Below, piece after piece: positions 59,504 to 64,000 of a stretch of DNA of 64,000 bases. The notes beneath the pieces were generated by a model. That model was not told the origin of the DNA. It did no database searches and saw only the letters and a program-made list of their open reading frames with translations. The stretch spans positions 8,768 through 72,767 of the forward strand of contig CAZPKF010000015.1 in NCBI GenBank assembly GCA_964587155.1. Direction: 5' to 3'. How positions within the stretch are numbered: position 1 is the stretch's first letter; every line of letters begins with the position of its first letter. The stretch is from Hallerella sp964587155. Lineage in GTDB: Bacteria; Fibrobacterota; Fibrobacteria; Fibrobacterales; Fibrobacteraceae. The position numbers and the translations under genes were made by a program.

Positions 59504-61558
59504 TTAATGTCCTCCATTTTTGAATTTTAATTTTTCGTTTGAATAACCGTTGATGCAAATTGCCTTATGGGGATATTCTCCCTTTGGCAACAGGGAAATG
59601 CCATCTTGGAGACTCTCCATTGAATGTCTTCTGCTTTTGATTGTCAAAATGAAAACGTCAATGGATTTGCTGACGACAGAAGCGTCCATTGAAGAAAGCA
59701 AAGCGGCGACGTCCAAAATGACGACATCATAGGCATCCCGTACAAGCTTGATGAAATTGGAAAATTTTTGGGAGCCGAAAACGCCCTCGGAAGAAATCAG
59801 TTGCCGCCCGGGGCGCAGAGTGTCCAAATTCGCCAGGGAAGTTTTTTGGATTGCCGAAAGGAGTGGAATTTGCCCAGCCAAAACTTCGATGAGCCCATGG
59901 GATTTTTCCACTTGGAAAATATTATCGGATTCGCTCACTTGCATATTCGCATCGACAAAGAGCACTTTCTTTCCGCTTTGGGCCAAAAGCCTTGCCAGGT
60001 GGCTTGCGACAAAGGTGTTGCCGTCTTGGGGTTTCAATCCAGAAAAGCAAATCACGTGCCCTTTCTCAAAATTTTTCAATTCCAAGGAAAGTTGCAACGT
60101 TTTTAATCCATCTTCGGCATTCTTCTTGCCTTCGGCAATGCAGGCGTAAACGCTGATTCCTGTCGCCTTGGTGATAGCATTTGGATCTTCGACACCGCGG
60201 AGTTTTTTCTTTAAGGTGATGAGGGCTATCGATGTGCAGAACCCAAAGAAGAGGAACATCAATACAATCAGCTTTTTTCGGGGCTTGACCGGCTTGGGGT
60301 CGACGACTGCCTGGTCGATGATTTTGGCGGATGTCGAGGAACCGGCGACGAGCAGGCGCATTTGTTCAACGCGTTTCAGCAACTCAGAATAAAGGTTCTT
60401 GGCGAAGGCGACTTCTTCTGTCATTTTCAAAATCTTCTGCTGTGTCTCGGGCAATTTTTTTGCCTGCGAATATGTTTTCGCCATTTCCCGTTTCAAAGCG
60501 GCGATTTGTTTGTCTGTAGTTACGATGGAAGGGTGGGATTCGTCAAACAGGCGCGCTTTTTCTTCGCGCAATTGTTCTAATTGGATGATTTGCTGCTGCA
60601 AGCGCACTTGGGATTCTAACGTGATTTTCGTTTCGGCGGCGATATCTGCGGATCCGATTTTTTCCCGGTAGTTGTTCAATTCGATCATTAGGCTGTCTAA
60701 AGCGCGACGGGATTCAGGCAATTGCGCTTCTAAAAGTTCCAAGGAATTTTTCAAATCGGATGTGCCAAATTCTTCATTTAATTGCAGATAGACGCTTGTC
60801 AAGGAATTGATAACTTGCAAGGCCCTATCGGGGAAAAAATCTTGGTAGGCGATTTTTAGGATTCCCGTTTTTTTCCCTGCTTCAGAAATGGAAAGATTTC
60901 CAGAAACAGAAGAAACGGCGCGGACCATGAGCCGCTTGGAAACTTCAAATTTCTGGTTGGCTTTCGCCTTCATCAGCGAAACGAAAATTTTGACAGAATC
61001 ACCTTGGTAAGGGACGGAACAAAATTTTTCCGGTTCGCAAGAAAGGACTTTGGCTTCCAAATCGTCGTAAAGGGAAAAATGAGCCGAGTCGTCGGCAATG
61101 AGCATCCACGGTTTGCCCCGGCGTTCCGGAGGAATTACAGAGGTGTCTGGAAAATACAGGTGGCGAATGTCGGCACGGCCTTCTCTGTGCAAAAGCCTGT
61201 CGAAGAAGCTGACGGGTTCGGCTATATAATCCAATCCAAGAGAATCGATGACTTCTTCTAAAATTCGGCGGCTTTGCATCAGTTGGATTTCTGTTTCTGA
61301 AGAGCTGCCACCGACACCGAGCAGAGTTCCGACATCGCCTAGCATTGCCGACAGGGAACCGCCCTTCGTTTTTACTTGGAGCAAGGCGTTCGCCTCGTAT
61401 ACGGGGCGCGTCCACATGGAAACGAAAACGCCCAGGAGCAGACCGATAAAAACAGAAGCGAAAACGATAAACTTGTTGTCCCAAACATCTTTCAGCAAAT
61501 CCGTCCAGGGATTTACTGGTGAAGTCGTTCTAGTTGTAAGTTCTTTTGGGTTGGCCAT
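59504..61558 (-). CDS. Wzc-like chain-length protein with degenerate kinase site
   Basis: A 684-residue inner-membrane protein with Wzz domain: helix about 29-49, the periplasmic part with coiled coils (about 270-400), second helix about 429-449. It ends in a cytoplasmic BY-kinase-like domain (about 460-684). The P-loop reads SGLKPQDGNTF (about 506-516): the essential Lys is Asn514. Walker A' reads VLFVDANMQ, lacking the second Asp and the Arg. Walker B-like VVILDVAALLSS remains. There is no C-terminal Tyr cluster, only a single Tyr in NGYSNEKL. It probably regulates chain length without kinase activity. ATG 61558 begins the usual short cytoplasmic segment. Confidence 0.85.
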   Translation of the reverse strand: MANPKELTTRTTSPVNPWTDLLKDVWDNKFIVFASVFIGLLLGVFVSMWTRPVYEANALLQVKTKGGSLSAMLGDVGTLLGVGGSSSETEIQLMQSRRILEEVIDSLGLDYIAEPVSFFDRLLHREGRADIRHLYFPDTSVIPPERRGKPWMLIADDSAHFSLYDDLEAKVLSCEPEKFCSVPYQGDSVKIFVSLMKAKANQKFEVSKRLMVRAVSSVSGNLSISEAGKKTGILKIAYQDFFPDRALQVINSLTSVYLQLNEEFGTSDLKNSLELLEAQLPESRRALDSLMIELNNYREKIGSADIAAETKITLESQVRLQQQIIQLEQLREEKARLFDESHPSIVTTDKQIAALKREMAKTYSQAKKLPETQQKILKMTEEVAFAKNLYSELLKRVEQMRLLVAGSSTSAKIIDQAVVDPKPVKPRKKLIVLMFLFFGFCTSIALITLKKKLRGVEDPNAITKATGISVYACIAEGKKNAEDGLKTLQLSLELKNFEKGHVICFSGLKPQDGNTFVASHLARLLAQSGKKVLFVDANMQVSESDNIFQVEKSHGLIEVLAGQIPLLSAIQKTSLANLDTLRPGRQLISSEGVFGSQKFSNFIKLVRDAYDVVILDVAALLSSMDASVVSKSIDVFILTIKSRRHSMESLQDGISLLPKGEYPHKAICINGYSNEKLKFKNGGH

Positions 61559-61566
61559 AAAATCAA

Positions 61567-62004
61567 TCAAGTTGAAGAAATCGTTTTGACCCAATAAGAG
61601 GTCAATTTTTCAATAAAGTTCCATGCCAAGGTGAATGCGCTTTCGGGACGACCGTGCGGGTCGGGAACATCGACTTGCATCGGTTCACCATAGCGGAAAA
61701 TTTTTGATTCAAGCCACGGGTATTTTTCAAGCAGGCAATCTCGTTGCCTTTTTTCCATGACAAGAACCAAATCCGCCCATTTGAGCATATCCATAGTCAC
61801 TTGGCGGGAACGATGGGAAGAAATGTCTAGACCGTGTTCACTTGCGACTTTTTGTGCGAGATATTCCGGAGGGGAATCAATCAAGGCGCCGATGCCCGCA
61901 CTTTGGACATTCCATTTGGTCGAATTCAAATTTTTCCGCAGCAAGAATTCTGCAGTCGGACTTCGGCAAACGTTTCCGGTACACAGTACTAGGATATTTT
62001 TCAT
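61567..62004 (-). CDS. Low-molecular-weight protein tyrosine phosphatase, Wzb-like
   Basis: Cytoplasmic phosphatase, 145 residues. The P-loop LCTGNVCRSP near 7-16 has the Cys8-X5-Arg14 signature; the general-acid Asp lies in VDVPDPHGRPESAF near 111-124. Such enzymes normally dephosphorylate the Tyr cluster of Wzc. It sits 8 bp upstream of the wzc-like gene, yet that protein has lost both its kinase site and its Tyr cluster. The phosphatase is therefore either relic, acts on another target such as a sugar-enzyme, or serves a separate kinase elsewhere. Confidence 0.92.
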   Translation of the reverse strand: MKNILVLCTGNVCRSPTAEFLLRKNLNSTKWNVQSAGIGALIDSPPEYLAQKVASEHGLDISSHRSRQVTMDMLKWADLVLVMEKRQRDCLLEKYPWLESKIFRYGEPMQVDVPDPHGRPESAFTLAWNFIEKLTSYWVKTISST

Positions 62005-62028
62005 TGGGGAAAAGATAACATATTGGCG

Positions 62029-62586
62029 TTAAAAACGCCAATCCAATTCGGCTAACGAGGGATTCTTTGTATCCTTTTCGCTCAGAAGGGGAGTGAATCC
62101 TTCGCCGACAGGCCAGCGGATGCCGATTTGCGGATCGTTCCACATCAAACCGCCTTCATCGCCGGGAGCGTAAAAACGGGTGCATTTGTAAACAAAGGTG
62201 GCTGTTTCCGATAAAACGGCGAAGCCGTGTGCAAAGCCTTCTGGAATGAAGAATTGCCGTTTGTTTTCGGACGAAAGAACGACTCCTTCCCATTTGCCAA
62301 AAGAGGGGCTGTTTTTTCTCAAATCGACGGCGACATCGAAAACCTCGCCTTCGATAACGCGGACCAATTTCCCCTGGGGGTTCTGCTTTTGAAAGTGCAG
62401 CCCGCGGAGAACGCCTTTTTTGGAGCGTGATTCGTTGTCTTGAACGAATTTCACAGCGATGCCGTTTTCGGCAAATTCCTTTTCGCTGTACGTCTCCATG
62501 AAATATCCTCGAGCATCGCCAAAGACCGTGGGTTCGATAATTGTGACACCTTCGATGGATGTGCGGATAAAATTGAATTTTCCCAT
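62029..62586 (-). CDS. rfbC: dTDP-4-dehydrorhamnose 3,5-epimerase
   Basis: Third enzyme of the dTDP-L-rhamnose pathway, a cupin-fold epimerase of 185 residues. FGDARGYFMETYSEKEF near 22-38, the catalytic-His block GVLRGLHFQKQNPQGKLVRV near 58-77, the FFIPEGFAHGFAVLSE block near 112-127 and YKCTRFYAPGDEGG near 132-145. ATG 62586 is used; the frame is open upstream into rfbB but without homology. 7 bp after rfbB. rfbD (the reductase) is not seen in the window. Confidence 0.93.
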   Translation of the reverse strand: MGKFNFIRTSIEGVTIIEPTVFGDARGYFMETYSEKEFAENGIAVKFVQDNESRSKKGVLRGLHFQKQNPQGKLVRVIEGEVFDVAVDLRKNSPSFGKWEGVVLSSENKRQFFIPEGFAHGFAVLSETATFVYKCTRFYAPGDEGGLMWNDPQIGIRWPVGEGFTPLLSEKDTKNPSLAELDWRF

Positions 62587-62593
62587 GGCAGCC

Positions 62594-63730
62594 TCAACGC
62601 TTTTCGTACATGGTTTTGTAGTAGTTTTCGTATTCGCCGCTGGTGATGTTGTCCAGCCAGGCTTGGTTGTCCAAATACCATTTGACCGTTTTTTCGATGC
62701 CCTCTTCGAATTGAAGTGAGGGTTCGTAACCCAGTTCGTTCCGAATTTTGGAACTGTCGATGGCGTAGCGGGCATCGTGGCCAAGTCTGTCTGCGACGTA
62801 GGTGATGAGGTTTAGGTCTTCGCCTTCAGCCCGTCCAAGCAGCCTGTCTACGGTTTTGATGACGACTTTCACAATGTCAATGTTCTTCCATTCGTTGAAG
62901 CCGCCAATGTTGTATGTGTCGGAAATTTTTCCGCGGTGAAAGACAAGGTCAATGGCGCGGGCGTGGTCTTCGACGTAAAGCCAGTCGCGGACATTTTCGC
63001 CTTTGCCGTAAACGGGAAGCGGTTTTTTGTGGCGAATGTTGTTGATGAACAGAGGAATCAGTTTTTCTGGGAACTGGTAAGGACCGTAATTGTTCGAGCA
63101 ATTTGTGACAATGGTCGGCAGTCCGTAAGTGTCGTGGAATGCCCGGACGAAATGATCGGAAGAGGCTTTGCTGGCGGAATACGGGGAATGCGGCGTGTAT
63201 TTGGTCGATTCATGAAAAAATTGATCGCCGTAAGCTAGATGATGCTCCGCACTGGATGCCGTAGTTGTCCAAGGCGGCGCAATGCCTTCCGGGTGATTCA
63301 TTTGAAGCGCACCGTAAACTTCATCGGTGGAAATGTGGTAAAAAAGTTTTCCTTCGTATTTTTCGGGAAGGGATTCCCAGTAAAGTTTTGCTGCTTGGAG
63401 CAAAGTGAGAGTTCCCATGACATTGGTCCGGGCGAAAGTGAACGGATCCCGGATGGAACGGTCAACATGGCTTTCGGCTGCCAAATGGATGATGCCGTCA
63501 ACATGGTTTTCTTGAATCAGCTTGAAAAATCCATCGAAGTCGCAAATGTCCATTTTTACGAATTTGTAATTGGGACGATTTTCGACATCTTTTAGATTGG
63601 CGAGATTTCCCGCATAAGTGAGCTTATCCAGGTTGATGATATTGTATTCCGGATACTTGTTGACAAAAAGGCGCACAACATGGCTTCCAATGAACCCCGC
63701 ACCGCCGGTAATAATAATGGATTTTTTCAT
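62594..63730 (-). CDS. rfbB: dTDP-glucose 4,6-dehydratase
   Basis: Second enzyme of the dTDP-rhamnose pathway, an extended SDR. NAD loop TGGAGFIGSHVV near 8-19; HLAAESHVDRSI near 82-93; the active-site block STDEVYGAL near 134-142; and YSASKASSDH with catalytic Tyr/Lys near 183-192. NCSNNYGPYQFPEKLIP follows, as in the family. Length 378 is slightly long because of an insert after STDEVYGAL (GIAPPWTTTASSAEHH region). The gap to rfbA is 65 bp. Confidence 0.94.
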   Translation of the reverse strand: MKKSIIITGGAGFIGSHVVRLFVNKYPEYNIINLDKLTYAGNLANLKDVENRPNYKFVKMDICDFDGFFKLIQENHVDGIIHLAAESHVDRSIRDPFTFARTNVMGTLTLLQAAKLYWESLPEKYEGKLFYHISTDEVYGALQMNHPEGIAPPWTTTASSAEHHLAYGDQFFHESTKYTPHSPYSASKASSDHFVRAFHDTYGLPTIVTNCSNNYGPYQFPEKLIPLFINNIRHKKPLPVYGKGENVRDWLYVEDHARAIDLVFHRGKISDTYNIGGFNEWKNIDIVKVVIKTVDRLLGRAEGEDLNLITYVADRLGHDARYAIDSSKIRNELGYEPSLQFEEGIEKTVKWYLDNQAWLDNITSGEYENYYKTMYEKR

Positions 63731-63795
63731 GGAAAGAAAAATACAATAATCCGTTTTTTTTGTCAGCAGGGATTTGATCCGCTACCGTTGTCCCG

Positions 63796-64000
63796 TCAAT
63801 AACGGATTTTACCCTCAGCCACTTTTTGCAAGTGCTTTCCGTAAGGGGATTTTCCGTAACGCCTTGCGCTTTCGAGTAATTTTTCTTTGTCAATCCACCC
63901 GTTGATGAACGCAATTTCTTCCACAGCGGAAATTTGAATGCCTTGACGGCTTTCCACCATGCGGACAAAGTCACCCGCTTCCAAAAGGCTGTCCATGGTC
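63796..64000 (-). CDS. rfbA: Glucose-1-phosphate thymidylyltransferase, 3' part
   Basis: The last 68 or so residues of RfbA, cut by the window edge. The visible sequence DSLLEAGDFVRMVESRQGIQ, then ISAVEEIAFINGWID and YGKSPYGKHLQKVAEG, is the standard C-terminus of the enzyme making dTDP-glucose. The start lies beyond base 64000. It would be the first visible gene of the rfbA-rfbB-rfbC series. Confidence 0.88.
   Translation of the reverse strand, partial: TMDSLLEAGDFVRMVESRQGIQISAVEEIAFINGWIDKEKLLESARRYGKSPYGKHLQKVAEGKIRY

Overview
The window reads as a chromosomal stretch of a member of the Fibrobacterota (Fibrobacter or a close relative such as Hallerella). This is an inference from family content, not from a marker gene search. 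It rests on two TIGR02147/DUF4423-type proteins and one TIGR02171-type giant lipoprotein (both known as Fibrobacter succinogenes paralogous families), many lipoproteins with Ser-rich linkers, a Gram-negative envelope gene set (LptE, Mla, RND efflux, SppA, beta-barrels), a CE2-type esterase and carbohydrate-binding lipoproteins. Base composition is moderate and even. I see no insertion sequence, prophage, CRISPR array or rRNA.

Layout. 90-4160 (minus): NicO-type metal transporter with its DUF1007 partner, a divergent SAHH-fold protein and dnaA. 4188-7668 (plus): membrane protein, squalene/phytoene synthase, lspA and an RluD-type synthase, tightly overlapping. 7669-11465: an intergenic repeat, a lipoprotein remnant, a preQ1-I riboswitch directly in front of a YhhQ/VUT queuosine-precursor transporter, an SDR and a CstA-type transporter. 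11650-17256: a complete tripartite RND efflux operon ending in a strong terminator. 17301-24822: a structured 0.5 kb intergenic region, a TIGR02171-type lipoprotein, a beta-barrel, a MORN-repeat lipoprotein, and a three-gene unit of two membrane proteins and a secreted hydrolase. 24865-30840: tRNA-Leu, lipoproteins, a GNAT, the first TIGR02147/lipoprotein pair, an RsmB-type methylase and tRNA-Gln. 30871-41055: a barrel-fused SppA, Ser-rich lipoprotein and barrel, serS, lptE, a deacetylase-like protein, aroC, a c-type cytochrome and a CE2-type esterase. 41076-45021: a diguanylate cyclase with a carbohydrate-binding-like sensor, a lipoprotein and the second TIGR02147/lipoprotein pair. 45067-50907 (plus): ispA-dxs-trmH-pyrF and a hypothetical gene. 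50914-57906 (minus): hisE-hisG, EAL/HDOD, recR, engB, mlaEFD and a TPR protein. 58120-64000 (minus): a nucleotide-sugar and polysaccharide-export cluster (rfbA partial, rfbB, rfbC, wzb, wzc-like, manC) closed by a long terminator hairpin.

Themes. Much of the window serves the cell envelope: lipid transport, lipoprotein processing, LPS/capsule precursors, isoprenoids and efflux. Genes are packed with 1-12 bp overlaps of the ATGA/TAATG kind, so start codons were often decided by overlap with the upstream stop. Candidate promoters repeatedly show TAnnTTTG just upstream of genes, like the Bacteroidota -7 element, while the two tRNA genes have ordinary TTG-N16-TAAA-type promoters.

The most noteworthy items are the preQ1-I riboswitch, the two translationally coupled TIGR02147-lipoprotein modules, a new-looking ~150 bp intergenic repeat family (three copies plus a weak fourth), the barrel-SppA fusion, the Wzc homologue that has lost its ATP-binding residues, and a shared Cys-containing domain in two Ser-rich lipoproteins. 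Residue numbers are counted by eye and may be off by a few; family assignments come from motif recognition without database searches.
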